In this document: positions 34,475 to 43,768 of the stretch, piece after piece
Layout: each line of letters begins with the position of its first letter
Numbering within the stretch: the stretch's first letter is position 1
Assembly (NCBI GenBank): GCA_040903745.1
Contig: JBBDUV010000047.1
Location: 62,001 to 126,000, forward strand
Origin: M55B112 sp040903745
GTDB lineage: Bacteria > Bacteroidota > Bacteroidia > Bacteroidales > GCA-2748055
Direction of reading: 5' to 3'
Length of the DNA stretch: 64,000 nt
Made by a program: the position numbers and the translations under genes
The notes under the pieces: generated by a model
Databases searched by the model: none
Seen by the model: only the letters and a program-made list of their open reading frames with translations
Told to the model about the DNA's origin: nothing

Positions 34475-34579
34475 AGCAGAATGGAAGGGGTAAAAGAACG
34501 TTGTCTTTGTGATTGATGGCTGAGAGGCTGAAGTAAAGGTAGATGAATGGTATATAGTAAATTAGTAGTATGGCACGGA

Positions 34580-34587
34580 TAAATTTG
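34580..34587 (+). promoter_or_regulatory. -7 box for the 7TM histidine kinase gene
   Basis: TAAATTTG, matching TAnnTTTG, 54 bases before the ATG at 34642. A -33 match was not found. Confidence 0.45.
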
Positions 34588-34641
34588 TTAGTTTCGTGTT
34601 AGGAATGATTGTTGTAGAATGAAAGAGATCCCTTTGGTTAC

Positions 34642-36684
34642 ATGTACCGAAAATTTAATATACGGTTTTTGCTGGCTGTTTTTGCCGGATCGCTTTGTCT
34701 GACCGCTGCGGGTCAGCCCATTGCCGAAAAAGGTGTTCTTGATCTGCGAAATTATAATTTTTCGGAAGAGGGAATACTTGAAATTCAAGGTGAGTGGATT
34801 TTTTACTGGAACAGATTGATTGATCCGATTTCACATGACGATTCGACTGCTGTGTGCGTGCCTGTTCCGGCTGCATGGGGTCAGCTCACGGATATCATCC
34901 CCGGAATAGAGCCGATAGGATTCGGGACCTATGCCCTGAAGATCCTGCTTCCCGAAAAGATTGAGACCATTGTGCTTCGTTTTAAGGAGGTTTTTTCGGC
35001 ATCGGGATATTATGTGAATGGGAGGAGTGTCGGATTCAAAGGATTACCTGGAAGTAACAGGTACCAGTCAGTGTTTGGCTACACCCCATCAATGTTTGTC
35101 GTTCCTGTAAATGATACATTGCTCGACCTGCTGGTGCATGTCTCAAATTTTGAACATCGCTCGGGTGGCATGCGCGGGATTATTGAGGTGGGCACCCCGA
35201 TGCAGATAATATCAGACCGTTCTGAACAGAAGCATCGGGACTATTTTCTGTTGGGGGCATTTTTCATTATGGGAATCTATTTTATGGCTATGTTTCAGGC
35301 GCGCTCTGATATGTATAAACTCTTTTTCTCCCTGATATGCCTGGTGATGGTTTTCAGGATTTATATATTGAGCGATACGGATCTTCAGCCATTTCACTGG
35401 ATCACCGAAATCAGCCGGCTAAGACTTGAATACTTAAGTTTTGCCCTGCTTGTACCACTGTTTGTGCTGATGGTACGGTTTGTGTTCCCACATGATTTTT
35501 CGAAATTGTTGTTCAGGATCATCCTGGGGATTTGTGGACTGATGATTCTCATAGTGATATTATCACCAGTGCGTATTTTTACGGCAGCATTTTCTTACTA
35601 TATGTATTTTGTAATGTTTGCCGGGGCAGTGATCCTGTTTACGATTTTGATGGCATGGAAGCGGGGTCGTTATTATGCACAAGGTTTTGCAGCCGGGATC
35701 ATCATTGTTTTGGTGGGTGCGGTGAATGATATGCTCTTCGTTACTGATGTGCTTGAAACCGGATTGGTTTCACATTATTCCATGATTGTGTTTCTGCTGA
35801 TCTATGCAATTATTTTTTCTCGCAAGATAAACCGGGGTCTTCTACGCAACGAGCGATTGTCGGATGAGATATTGCAGATGAATGAGAACCTGGAGCTACT
35901 TGTCGACAAGCGGACAAATGAGCTGAGCAAAAAATCGGAACAGTTGGCTATACATAGAGAGGAATTGAGAAAGAGCAATGAGGAGTTGCAGCGGGAAGTA
36001 TATATCCGTAACCGTTTTATAGCGATAATGGGTCACGATATACGCGGACCGCTTGGTTATACGAACCAGGTATTGGATTTAATCCTTAAAGGTGCCCTGA
36101 GCAAGGAGGATGAGCGGGAGATGCTTAAGCTTACAGCAGAAAATTCCCGAACGCTGTTAAATCTCCTTGAGAATTTATTGTACTGGGGCCGGTGTCAGAC
36201 CGGTGAGTTGAAGAGCATGGCTATCCTCTTTCGCCCGGCGACAATTATGCAGGAGGCAACAGAGCTTTATCAGTTACCCCTGTCAGATAAGGGGATTGAA
36301 TTGTTTTCGGATGTGCCGGACGATCTGAAAGTATATGCAGACCAGGAGCATGTTAAACTGATCATCAGAAATCTGCTCGCCAACGCGATCAAGTATACAG
36401 GTGAGGGTGGTGAGATCAGACTGAGTGCAGCAGCTGACCACAAAGCGGGAGAAGTAGTGATTGAAGTGGCGGATAACGGGATTGGCATGGAGGAGGATGA
36501 TCAGAAAAATGTTTTTAACAGTCAGTATGTAACCTCTACGCCAGGTACCAGCAATGAGAAAGGGTCGGGCTTTGGATTAAAACTCTGCAGGGAGCTGGTT
36601 GAGTTAAATAACGGAACCATTACCGTTGAGAGCCAGGTCGGCAAGGGCAGCCGCTTTTTAGTGCGACTTCCTCTGACCGCATAA
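34642..36684 (+). CDS. Sensor histidine kinase with 7TM receptor module
   Basis: A 680-residue membrane kinase. Residues 1-24 form a signal peptide, followed by a beta-rich extracytoplasmic domain (about 30-185) of the 7TMR-DISM type, seven hydrophobic segments (about 195-395), a coiled coil (ILQMNENLELLVDKRTNELSKKS) and the kinase core. The phospho-acceptor is H465 in MGHDIRGPLG. The ATPase domain is complete: N box NLLANAIKYT, G1 VADNGIGM, G2 GSGFGLKLC. The ligand is unknown, but the layout is like receptors for small carbohydrates or other soluble molecules. No response regulator gene is adjacent, so its partner lies elsewhere. Confidence 0.92.
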   Translation: MYRKFNIRFLLAVFAGSLCLTAAGQPIAEKGVLDLRNYNFSEEGILEIQGEWIFYWNRLIDPISHDDSTAVCVPVPAAWGQLTDIIPGIEPIGFGTYALKILLPEKIETIVLRFKEVFSASGYYVNGRSVGFKGLPGSNRYQSVFGYTPSMFVVPVNDTLLDLLVHVSNFEHRSGGMRGIIEVGTPMQIISDRSEQKHRDYFLLGAFFIMGIYFMAMFQARSDMYKLFFSLICLVMVFRIYILSDTDLQPFHWITEISRLRLEYLSFALLVPLFVLMVRFVFPHDFSKLLFRIILGICGLMILIVILSPVRIFTAAFSYYMYFVMFAGAVILFTILMAWKRGRYYAQGFAAGIIIVLVGAVNDMLFVTDVLETGLVSHYSMIVFLLIYAIIFSRKINRGLLRNERLSDEILQMNENLELLVDKRTNELSKKSEQLAIHREELRKSNEELQREVYIRNRFIAIMGHDIRGPLGYTNQVLDLILKGALSKEDEREMLKLTAENSRTLLNLLENLLYWGRCQTGELKSMAILFRPATIMQEATELYQLPLSDKGIELFSDVPDDLKVYADQEHVKLIIRNLLANAIKYTGEGGEIRLSAAADHKAGEVVIEVADNGIGMEEDDQKNVFNSQYVTSTPGTSNEKGSGFGLKLCRELVELNNGTITVESQVGKGSRFLVRLPLTA

Positions 36685-36748
36685 ATGAGTAGGCATCCTT
36701 TTAGATTTTCGATGGCAACCTCTTTTTCAATTCCATTTCCTTTTCAGG

Positions 36749-37063
36749 TTATACGGACCACTCCCAACTGCCCGATTTGCTCTGTTCGATATTACCATTT
36801 CGAATGGTAAGCTGTTTAATCTCACCAGCATCGGGGTCCAGAATATTTACAATAAGGTTGTATTCAGGGATCTGTACCGAGTTGCTGATGATGGTTTCGA
36901 TGGTATTTGTCGGATCTTCAAGGCTGATGGTGGCAGAGTACTGTGAATGGTTTTTATCCTTGAAGATGTAGTCTGACTGGAATTCCATTCTTAGAATACT
37001 GTTTACCAGTCTCTGGTTTTCCGGCGAAAGTTTTTCCACAGTTTGAATCGTTAGTACTTTCAT
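36749..37063 (-). CDS. Hypothetical protein, 104 residues
   Basis: ATG at 37063, no signal peptide or membrane segment. The first part is helical (LTIQTVEKLSPENQRLVNSILRME), the rest is likely beta-rich (YSATISLED, YNLIVNILDPDAGEIKQLTIRNG) and it ends in WEWSV. I do not recognise a family. It is a single gene on the minus strand facing the tail of the kinase gene, and codon use looks like that of its neighbours, which supports it being real. Confidence 0.6.
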   Translation of the reverse strand: MKVLTIQTVEKLSPENQRLVNSILRMEFQSDYIFKDKNHSQYSATISLEDPTNTIETIISNSVQIPEYNLIVNILDPDAGEIKQLTIRNGNIEQSKSGSWEWSV

Positions 37064-37084
37064 AGCTTAATATAATTTTAATTT

Positions 37085-37397
37085 ATCTCCTTTTGTCTTT
37101 GCACCGCTGAAAAATCTTTCTTCAATGATGAGGGGTTCATCTGTATTAATTCTTTATTTAACTTCTTGATAAAAAATAATTAAAATATCGTTCTAACTAC
37201 AAGTGACTGGTTGCCTCGCAGAATTATTATTTTCTATGGTGCTCGGGCTCCTACGCTAAAGCTACGGCGACAGCGTGCGAGCCCTCATCAAATAACAACA
37301 TGCTACGGAAATATTTATACATCTCCTTTTGTCTTCGCGTCGCTGAACCTTTAGCTCGGCGAAGCCAAATATCTTTCTTCAATGATGAGGGGTTCAG
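37085..37397. repeat. Duplicated intergenic segment with palindromic insertions
   Basis: A ~58-base segment at 37085-37142 recurs at 37321-37397. The right parts share 26 identical bases (37114-37139 and 37371-37396). The second copy has about 20 extra bases (CCTTTAGCTCGGCGAAGCC) in its middle. Between the copies a hairpin (GGGCTC at 37245-37250 with GAGCCC at 37279-37284) encloses CGCTAAAGCTACGG, a motif that also appears four times in the cobalamin riboswitch near 63.3 kb. There is no gene in this 419-base space. Confidence 0.75.
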
Positions 37398-37482
37398 TTG
37401 TAAAATTTGGTATTTACATGATCATAAAATATTGGCTGTTTTATCTGTATACATCTTTACGCAGTTAGAAGAACAATTTCTG

Positions 37483-37893
37483 TTATTTTACTGCTATTGA
37501 TGCTGAATGGAGAGCTGCCTCTGCCGGACTGATTATAAGGTCCATCGGTTGCAGGGGGAAATGTAAGATCCTGCTGTGGGGCGGATCTTGAAAGATACCT
37601 TTTTTTAAAGGCTCTCTATCTGTTATTTGTTCATTTGACAGAAAGCTACCCTTTTCTTTTATTTGATCAGGATCCAATCCGCGTGTGATCCTCATTACAG
37701 CAGTATTCGATCGCAATAAATCTTGTTTTTGCTGATCCCCTGGCAGTGCTGTAGGGCGCTCTTTATACAATACCAGATGTCGGTGCAATCTGTTTTTTAA
37801 AGTAGGCTGCATATTTGTTTTACCAGAATGCAATATCAGTATGAAAGAGGCCGAGAACAAAATCAATAGTAGAATCGATTGATGTGATTTCAT
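37483..37893 (-). CDS. Hypothetical exported or membrane-anchored protein
   Basis: A 136-residue frame from ATG at 37893. It starts with a hydrophobic segment (SILLLILFSASFILIL) that may be a signal or anchor. The rest is polar with no recognised domain. Thirteen bases separate it from the SatD-like gene, and AGGAGGG-like bases (CCCTCC in the plus strand) precede its ATG. Position suggests that it is co-transcribed with the SatD-like gene. Whether it is truly expressed is uncertain. Confidence 0.5.
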   Translation of the reverse strand: MKSHQSILLLILFSASFILILHSGKTNMQPTLKNRLHRHLVLYKERPTALPGDQQKQDLLRSNTAVMRITRGLDPDQIKEKGSFLSNEQITDREPLKKGIFQDPPHSRILHFPLQPMDLIISPAEAALHSASIAVK

Positions 37894-37906
37894 CAGAAGG
37901 AGGGTT

Positions 37907-38557
37907 TTAGTTACCCAGCAATGCTGCGTAACGGTTTAGAAATCTATCTATTGCTTCGATATGCGCTGCTTTTAAGCGTCTGTTCACTGCCGGTTGGGAG
38001 ATATGCAGTTCTTCACTGATCTGCATCTGGTTTTTTCCGGTAAGGCTGTGAAACAGTGCTTCGGCCTGTTCATCTGACCAGTCATGGATCAGGATATCCA
38101 TAAAACCGCAGGCCACATGAAACTCATCGTCCATCTCCCGGTTGCCAGTTGTGATGGTTAACCGCTGGTTTCTCTTCATCGATCGTAATCCGCTGCTGGC
38201 GTAGCGGAATACCGTACCATCCGATTCGCGCAATTCGTTTTTGAATAGCTCAGCAGGTCCGATTCCGATAGAAAGGCGAAGCTCAGTCCTGATGTTCAGT
38301 TCCCTATAGGAACGGCAGCGAAAATCACTGGCTAACAGCATCATCGAGTGTAATGCTAAATGTGGCACACTGGTCAGACAGAGGAATTCATCCATCCGGA
38401 TAATTTCGTATACCAACCTTTGTGGGCCCTCTATTTTTTGATTCACCGCTCTGAATGAGGCCCTAATGATTTCAGGAATCTTACCCAGATGCTCCTGTTT
38501 CATTCTCCTGCTATCTGCAATCTCACCAGCAATTACGGCGTAACTTGATTCGGGCAT
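37907..38557 (-). CDS. SatD family protein with C-terminal helix-turn-helix
   Basis: A 216-residue protein beginning YAVIAGEIADSRRM, the SatD family start (usual form YAVITGDIVxSRxL), followed by RMDEFLCL, where a D-x-F/E motif is conserved, and an IRTELRLSIGIG strand. The last 60 residues form a helix-turn-helix (SEELHISQPAVNRRLKAAHIEAIDRFL) of the type found in this family. The role is probably regulatory, but no ligand or target is established. It is the first of a two-gene unit. Confidence 0.75.
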   Translation of the reverse strand: MPESSYAVIAGEIADSRRMKQEHLGKIPEIIRASFRAVNQKIEGPQRLVYEIIRMDEFLCLTSVPHLALHSMMLLASDFRCRSYRELNIRTELRLSIGIGPAELFKNELRESDGTVFRYASSGLRSMKRNQRLTITTGNREMDDEFHVACGFMDILIHDWSDEQAEALFHSLTGKNQMQISEELHISQPAVNRRLKAAHIEAIDRFLNRYAALLGN

Positions 38558-38728
38558 AATGAAGCGATTAAAAATATAAGCTTATATCAAAAAAAATAAA
38601 AATAAAAGCCAGAAAGCAAATATATAATTATATTACCTTATAATACAAATCATAATGAAATATAACTATACTTTAGATTTATTCTAAGTAGTGGGATCAA
38701 ATATTGACGATTTGATTCAGAAACGCTC

Positions 38729-38967
38729 ACAGACATGCCGCTCCTAACGGAGCTGGGGGTTTCCATTGGAACCATCTGCTACAGATATGCCGCTCCTAAC
38801 GGAGCTGGGGTGCTTCGGTTGGGTCAATCTGCTACAGACATACCGCTCCTAACGAAGCTTTCATTGCTCCGGAGGAGCAAAATGTCTGTAGAACAGTCTG
38901 CCCACATGGAACCACCAGCTCCGTTAGGAGCGGCATGTCTAGCTCCTTTAGGAGCGGAATGTCTGTA
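38729..38967. repeat. Array of palindromic intergenic repeats
   Basis: Units of the form ACAGAYATGCCGCTCCTAAC followed by GGAGCTGGGG begin at 38729, 38781 and 38834 (52-53 bases apart); inverted units (AGCTCCGTTAGGAGCGGCAT, then GTCT) follow at 38917-38940 and 38941-38966. The two halves can fold on each other into a long imperfect hairpin. The end motif ATGTCTGT(AG) recurs elsewhere in the window (41150, 45873, 45923, 56571). The array fills most of the 423-base space before the BASS gene. Confidence 0.85.
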
Positions 38968-38980
38968 GCAGGAAAATATC

Positions 38981-39955
38981 TTATCTACCCGTTCTTCTGA
39001 ACCTGAAGAACCGGGCTTTCTCTGTGTCGACGAACTTGATCCTTCCAAGGATTGCTGCGATCCCGATACCACTAATCATTTGCCAGATTCCCCACCAGGC
39101 AGCCATGAAGGCCATGCCCCCATTGGCATTGAAAAGTTTCGGATTGAAGATCAACACAAGCGCAAGCCCCGAGTTTTGGATCCCCGTTTCGATACTTAGC
39201 GTTCTGCGGACCGGGATGGAAGTGCGGGCAAGCGTTCCCACGAGATACCCTGTAAAGAGTGTTTGTGAGTTGAGGAAGAGCACTACCACACCGATGGGAA
39301 GAACATATCCCGGGATATACTCCAGATTGGCCCAAAGTGCGCCGACAATAAAGGTCATGTAGAGAAAGATAGATGCAATCTTAACCTGTTTCAGATAACG
39401 TTTGGCGATCGCCGGAAAATAGTGGGCAAACAACATACCCAGCAGCAGCGGCAGGCCGAGGAGGATAAAAACAATCTTTGCCATTTCAAGGAAGTCGATC
39501 TGGATGGGAATATTGAAATCGCCTCCACGTTGGTAGTAGTCGACATACCGTCCGCCCCAGAAGGCAAAATTGATGGGTGTCAGGAAAGAGGCAGCCAGTG
39601 TCGCAAAAGCGGTCAGACTAACTGATAGCTCAATGTTTGCTTTGGCCAGTGCGGAGATGAAATTTGAGATGTTCCCACCCGGACAGGCTGAAATAAGGAT
39701 CATCCCCATGGCGATGGAGGGAGGGGGGTTCAGCAGGATGACCAGAAGGAAGGTGAGGGCAGGAAGCAGCAGGAACTGCGAGACTATGCCCAGGAGGGCC
39801 GGTTTGGGACTTCTTAACAACCGTTTAAAATTATCTACCCTTATTTCAAGCGCTACACCGAACATGATGCAAGCGAGTGTAATATTCATGTAGATTAGTC
39901 CTCCCTCACTGAAATTCAGGCGGATGTCGTCGATTCCGGATAGAGCTTCGAACAT
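38981..39955 (-). CDS. Bile acid:sodium symporter (BASS) family transporter
   Basis: A 324-residue membrane protein with about nine hydrophobic segments. Family motifs are ACIMFGVALEIR near the N-terminus, ACPGGNISNFISALAKANIELSVSLTAFATL in the crossing region that binds sodium, and TLSIETGIQNSGLALVLIF, the second crossing-region motif with conserved E and Q. Bacterial members take up various organic anions with sodium; the substrate here is not known. It stands alone, on the minus strand, after the palindromic array. Confidence 0.92.
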   Translation of the reverse strand: MFEALSGIDDIRLNFSEGGLIYMNITLACIMFGVALEIRVDNFKRLLRSPKPALLGIVSQFLLLPALTFLLVILLNPPPSIAMGMILISACPGGNISNFISALAKANIELSVSLTAFATLAASFLTPINFAFWGGRYVDYYQRGGDFNIPIQIDFLEMAKIVFILLGLPLLLGMLFAHYFPAIAKRYLKQVKIASIFLYMTFIVGALWANLEYIPGYVLPIGVVVLFLNSQTLFTGYLVGTLARTSIPVRRTLSIETGIQNSGLALVLIFNPKLFNANGGMAFMAAWWGIWQMISGIGIAAILGRIKFVDTEKARFFRFRRTGR

Positions 39956-40095
39956 AATTTCAGGTTTTTGTGGCAGCCAAGATACTCTTTTTTTTTATTT
40001 AGTCTACCTCCGCGCACTGGGTAGCAATTATTAAGGATCGTTTAAAATTTCTATCTTAGGCCACTTGTTCAACCAGCTTTTTAAACGGATATTTT

Positions 40096-41109
40096 ATGGA
40101 TCCTAATGAGAGCGCCCCCGAAAAAATACGGATTATTGTTACCGGAGCCGATGGAATGTTGGGAAACAATATTGTCCGTGAGTTGCTATCCAGGGGTTAC
40201 GAGGTGAACTGTTTCATTGAGGAGGGACACGACGGGCATACGTTGAATGCATTGCCTGTGAAGATTACCCGTGGCAATTTATGTAATGAAACTCACCTTA
40301 TGCCGCTTTTCAGGGAGAATGATTATGTGATACATACGGCTGGGGTGACCGCCATGTGGCCGCCGCGTTCAGCGTTGTCGTGGAAGATCAATTATGAGGC
40401 GGTAAGGCTGCTGGTGAATCTTGCACGCGAGAACGGCATTAGGAGGTTCGTCCATATTGGCACCGCTACCTCCTTTGGTCATGGCCCCATGGAGGCCCCG
40501 GGAACGGAGGAGTCTCCCTACAACAACCACAATTTTAAGCTCGATTACCAGGACAGCAAGCAGAGGGCGCAGCAGTTCCTTTTGGAAGAGCATAGGAGAG
40601 ATGGTTTTCCGGTGATTATTCTTAATCCGACTTTTATGATTGGCCGGTATGACAATGGAAACGGCTCCAACAAGTTGATTCTATATATTTACTGGGGAAA
40701 GATTCCAGGCTATAGTCCGGGTGGAAAAAACTATGTGAACGTGAAGGACGTTGCCCACGCTGCGGCAAACGCCTTGTTTATGGGCAGGGATGGAGAATGT
40801 TACATCACCGGTGGAAAAAATATGACCTACAAGGATTCGTTCAGGATGATTGCTGAGACACTTGGTGTGCCGCCCCCGCGGTTAATGATGCCACGGTTTG
40901 TTTCCATTTCCTTTGGTGCATTGCAGTCGGCTCTTGCTGCTATTACCCGCCGTGCACCGGCCGTGACCTACCAGATGGCACGTATTGGTTGTGAGGGATG
41001 CTACTATTCCTCAGCCAAGGCGATCGGAGAGCTGATAATGCCGCAGACGCCTTTGGAGGATGGGGTAAGGGAAGCAATCGATTGGTTCCGGAAGAAGGAG
41101 ATGGTGTAG
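40096..41109 (+). CDS. NAD(P)-dependent epimerase/reductase (extended SDR)
   Basis: A 337-residue extended short-chain dehydrogenase of the dihydroflavonol-reductase/epimerase type. The Rossmann motif is TGADGMLGNNIV near residue 16, the conserved HTAGVTAMW follows the fourth strand, and the catalytic Y-x-x-x-K is YQDSK near residue 155, with Thr/Ser in IGTATSFG. Substrate-binding NPTFMIGRYDN follows. It could act on a sugar, sterol-like or polyketide substrate; the exact one cannot be told. No signal peptide is seen. Confidence 0.88.
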   Translation: MDPNESAPEKIRIIVTGADGMLGNNIVRELLSRGYEVNCFIEEGHDGHTLNALPVKITRGNLCNETHLMPLFRENDYVIHTAGVTAMWPPRSALSWKINYEAVRLLVNLARENGIRRFVHIGTATSFGHGPMEAPGTEESPYNNHNFKLDYQDSKQRAQQFLLEEHRRDGFPVIILNPTFMIGRYDNGNGSNKLILYIYWGKIPGYSPGGKNYVNVKDVAHAAANALFMGRDGECYITGGKNMTYKDSFRMIAETLGVPPPRLMMPRFVSISFGALQSALAAITRRAPAVTYQMARIGCEGCYYSSAKAIGELIMPQTPLEDGVREAIDWFRKKEMV

Positions 41110-41249
41110 GGTATAGAATCCCTTAGCCTCGCCAGGAGGGATATGTCTGTAATCACAATTATTTTAACTAAGGATTATCCTTTACTTTTGACAATTTATT
41201 TTCTAATGTGTTATAGTTATCGTAAATTGTTAAAATTCCAGTGTAGAAT

Positions 41250-41981
41250 ATGACACTATATCCGATGAATGGAGCAAAAAACATTTGGAAATCTCGAAAT
41301 CTTTTTTGGAGACGGGTTCTGCGTTCAATAGCTGCGGGACTGGTACTGTTTATTTTTCATGTTCCGCAAGGGTGTTTGAAGGATTTTCCAGAGACTGTTG
41401 TAGAGACTGTTGCGGAGATTTTTGCAGAAACTTTCCTGGATAGTTTCCCAACGGAGTATGTTTGGAAACCCCTCTTTGCATTTCCGATCGGTGAAAATGA
41501 ATTCGGATTGAAGATACCCAGTGGATTTGATTTGCAATTGCTGGAAATCGATACTTTGACCGGTTATTCCCGATATGTTTCCATGGAGACAATCCCTCTC
41601 GAAGGATCCATTGGTTTTGATTTTGAGCAGGTATTGGGAAAGCGTGATGAGATCAATTTTGCTGTTTTACGGCTGAACGCATACAATGGGTTTCCGATTG
41701 AGGTGGAGATACAGGCTTATATTGAGGATGGCTCCGGGGAGGTACTCGACTCCCTGTTTTATCCGAAGATGATCATCGATCGAGGGGATTCAGGTGGAGG
41801 CACAATAAAGCAGATGGCCCACACCCGTGAGGAGGTGTTTTTTGACCAGGAGCGACTCGACCTGTTGATTCAGGCAAAAAAAATCACCTTCAGGGGAGAA
41901 CTCAGTAATGTTAGATTTTTTCCTCAATACACCTTCCGCGTTCAGATAGGGGCAGTTTTGGGGGTCATAAAAGATTTTTAA
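41250..41981 (+). CDS. Hypothetical envelope protein, 243 residues
   Basis: ATG at 41250. A hydrophobic segment (SIAAGLVLFIFHVPQGCL, about residues 26-43) is likely a signal or lipoprotein-type anchor with a Cys after it. The rest is predicted beta-rich (FGLKIPSGFDLQLLEIDTL, IEVEIQAYIEDGSGEVL, YTFRVQIGAVLGVIKDF). I do not recognise a family. It lies just before the DUF5723 barrel gene on the same strand, and such small beta-rich partners are often coupled to that family in Bacteroidota, which supports a shared envelope role. Confidence 0.6.
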   Translation: MTLYPMNGAKNIWKSRNLFWRRVLRSIAAGLVLFIFHVPQGCLKDFPETVVETVAEIFAETFLDSFPTEYVWKPLFAFPIGENEFGLKIPSGFDLQLLEIDTLTGYSRYVSMETIPLEGSIGFDFEQVLGKRDEINFAVLRLNAYNGFPIEVEIQAYIEDGSGEVLDSLFYPKMIIDRGDSGGGTIKQMAHTREEVFFDQERLDLLIQAKKITFRGELSNVRFFPQYTFRVQIGAVLGVIKDF

Positions 41982-42174
41982 TCAGATTCACTCCCGTGGA
42001 TCCTAAAGAAGCTAATGCGCCGTGTCGTTAGTCAAACCGAAAAATAGTAAAATCATTCCCCGATGGCTAAGGTTTTCCCGAAGCTTAGCAGCTCTTCGGC
42101 GCTGTGTGCGACTGCTTTCCCCTCTTCAGCCCGCGACCAAATTGCGTTCACCCTTTATAAACCGGAAATATGTT

Positions 42175-43593
42175 TTGCGGAACAGCGTGTGGCTGCTTTC
42201 CATGCTCCTGCTACTATCTCCCCTGGGATCGGCCCAGGCCCAGCAGAGCAATACGTTGTTCCTGATGCATTCAGTTCCGCAGTCGAGCCAGCTAAACCCT
42301 GCAGTGCAGCCCGAATGCCGAATATTTATCGGTCTGCCGGTACTCAATACTGTGTATTTCAATTATTCCAACTCCTCATTTACCTATAATGAGCTTACGG
42401 CAGGCAATGCACTTGCGCTCGATGCAGTGTTCAACAGGCTGTACCGGATGAACATGGTCTCGGTGGAGGCTGCAGCGTCCTTGTTCTCGGCCGGTTACAG
42501 GAAAGACCAAAACTATTTTAACTTTTCTGTTGCCGACCGGATGGACGTGCGCCTGACGTTTCCGCGTGATCTTGCCGGAGTGCTGCTGTACGGGAATAGA
42601 AATTACATTGGCAATGTTCTTAACATCAGCAATACAAGGGGTTTTGCTTCCTACTACCGGGAGTATAGTGCCAGCTGGTCGCGTAAATGGAGCCAATTTG
42701 CAACTGCAGGACTGCGTGCAAAATTGCTCTTTGGGAAGGTTAATTTTCATACCGGCAGATCGCGGGTTACGCTCAATACCGATATGGAAACCTTCGACTT
42801 GTCGATGCAGGGTGAGGTTGTTCTGAACAGCTCTTTTCCTATGGTGCTGGAATTAAACGATGCCGGGCTGATCGCTGGTGCAGTGGTTGAGGAACCCGAT
42901 TACCGGGCGATGCTGATGAATCCGCGGAACGTCGGTCTGGCGTTTGATGTCGGGGTGGTTTATCAATACAGTGATCATCTTTCCTTTAGCGCGAGTCTGC
43001 TTGATGCCGGATTGATCCTCTGGAGGGATTCTGTATATAACCTTTCGGGGGAGGTTGATTTTTCATATTCGGGTGTGAGCGATGAGGCCGACTTTTCCCT
43101 GGCAGGATATTATCGTGATATTTCCGATTCGATTGTCGAACGAGTCTTCTATAATATTACAGAACAACCCTATGTATCTCTGTTGCCGGTGCAGTTGATC
43201 CTCGGCGGTAGTTACAGGTGGCGGAAGAATGTCGATCTTGGGCTTGTCTTGCGAAACGTGCCGGCAAACAGAGGGAGCGTCAGCTCGTTAACGGCATCAG
43301 CCAATATGCGAATAGCGGAGATGTTCCGGGCCTCTGTCAGCTGGTCGCTGCTAAACAACTCCTTTATGAACCTCGGAGCCGGATTGGCCTATACCGGACT
43401 GGGAGTGCAGTTCTACGCTGTAACGGATAATATCGCCGGACTTGTTTTTCCGTTGAATACACGAACGGTGAATCTGCGCTTTGGCATGAATCTGATGCTG
43501 GGTTGTCCACAAAATTATTATCGTACCCGGCAACCAAAACGCTCCATGGTGCCTTGCCCGCGAGGGTTAACATTAACCGGAAGAAGAAGGTGA
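42175..43593 (+). CDS. DUF5723 family outer-membrane barrel protein
   Basis: A ~472-residue protein with a signal peptide (NSVWLLSMLLLLSPLGSAQAQ) and a long beta-rich body matching DUF5723, beginning TLFLMHSVPQSSQLNPAVQP, the family's conserved start of the mature chain. Alternating aromatic strands to the end (VNLRFGMNLMLGC) suggest a barrel of the FadL-like group. I take TTG at 42175 as start because the signal peptide then begins directly; an in-frame GTG at 42022 would add 51 basic residues that do not fit a secreted protein. The last ~20 residues are basic and may be read-through beyond the true end of the domain. Confidence 0.75.
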   Translation: MRNSVWLLSMLLLLSPLGSAQAQQSNTLFLMHSVPQSSQLNPAVQPECRIFIGLPVLNTVYFNYSNSSFTYNELTAGNALALDAVFNRLYRMNMVSVEAAASLFSAGYRKDQNYFNFSVADRMDVRLTFPRDLAGVLLYGNRNYIGNVLNISNTRGFASYYREYSASWSRKWSQFATAGLRAKLLFGKVNFHTGRSRVTLNTDMETFDLSMQGEVVLNSSFPMVLELNDAGLIAGAVVEEPDYRAMLMNPRNVGLAFDVGVVYQYSDHLSFSASLLDAGLILWRDSVYNLSGEVDFSYSGVSDEADFSLAGYYRDISDSIVERVFYNITEQPYVSLLPVQLILGGSYRWRKNVDLGLVLRNVPANRGSVSSLTASANMRIAEMFRASVSWSLLNNSFMNLGAGLAYTGLGVQFYAVTDNIAGLVFPLNTRTVNLRFGMNLMLGCPQNYYRTRQPKRSMVPCPRGLTLTGRRR

Positions 43594-43768
43594 TCCCAGC
43601 TACCTGATATGTCGCGCAGAATACTGTAAAGTAATTCTATCCTGGATTATTCAGGCTATAGAGAATATATTGGTGGAAGAATAATTTCCAGTTGAAAAAC
43701 AGTTCCCTTGTATGCGGTGCTCTGAATAAAAAATGGTAATTTTCAATTCTAATTTAAAAACAATTGCA

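Noticed and set aside
38735..38968. A 77-codon frame through the palindromic array
   Set aside because: It merely translates the repeat units and their inverted copies.
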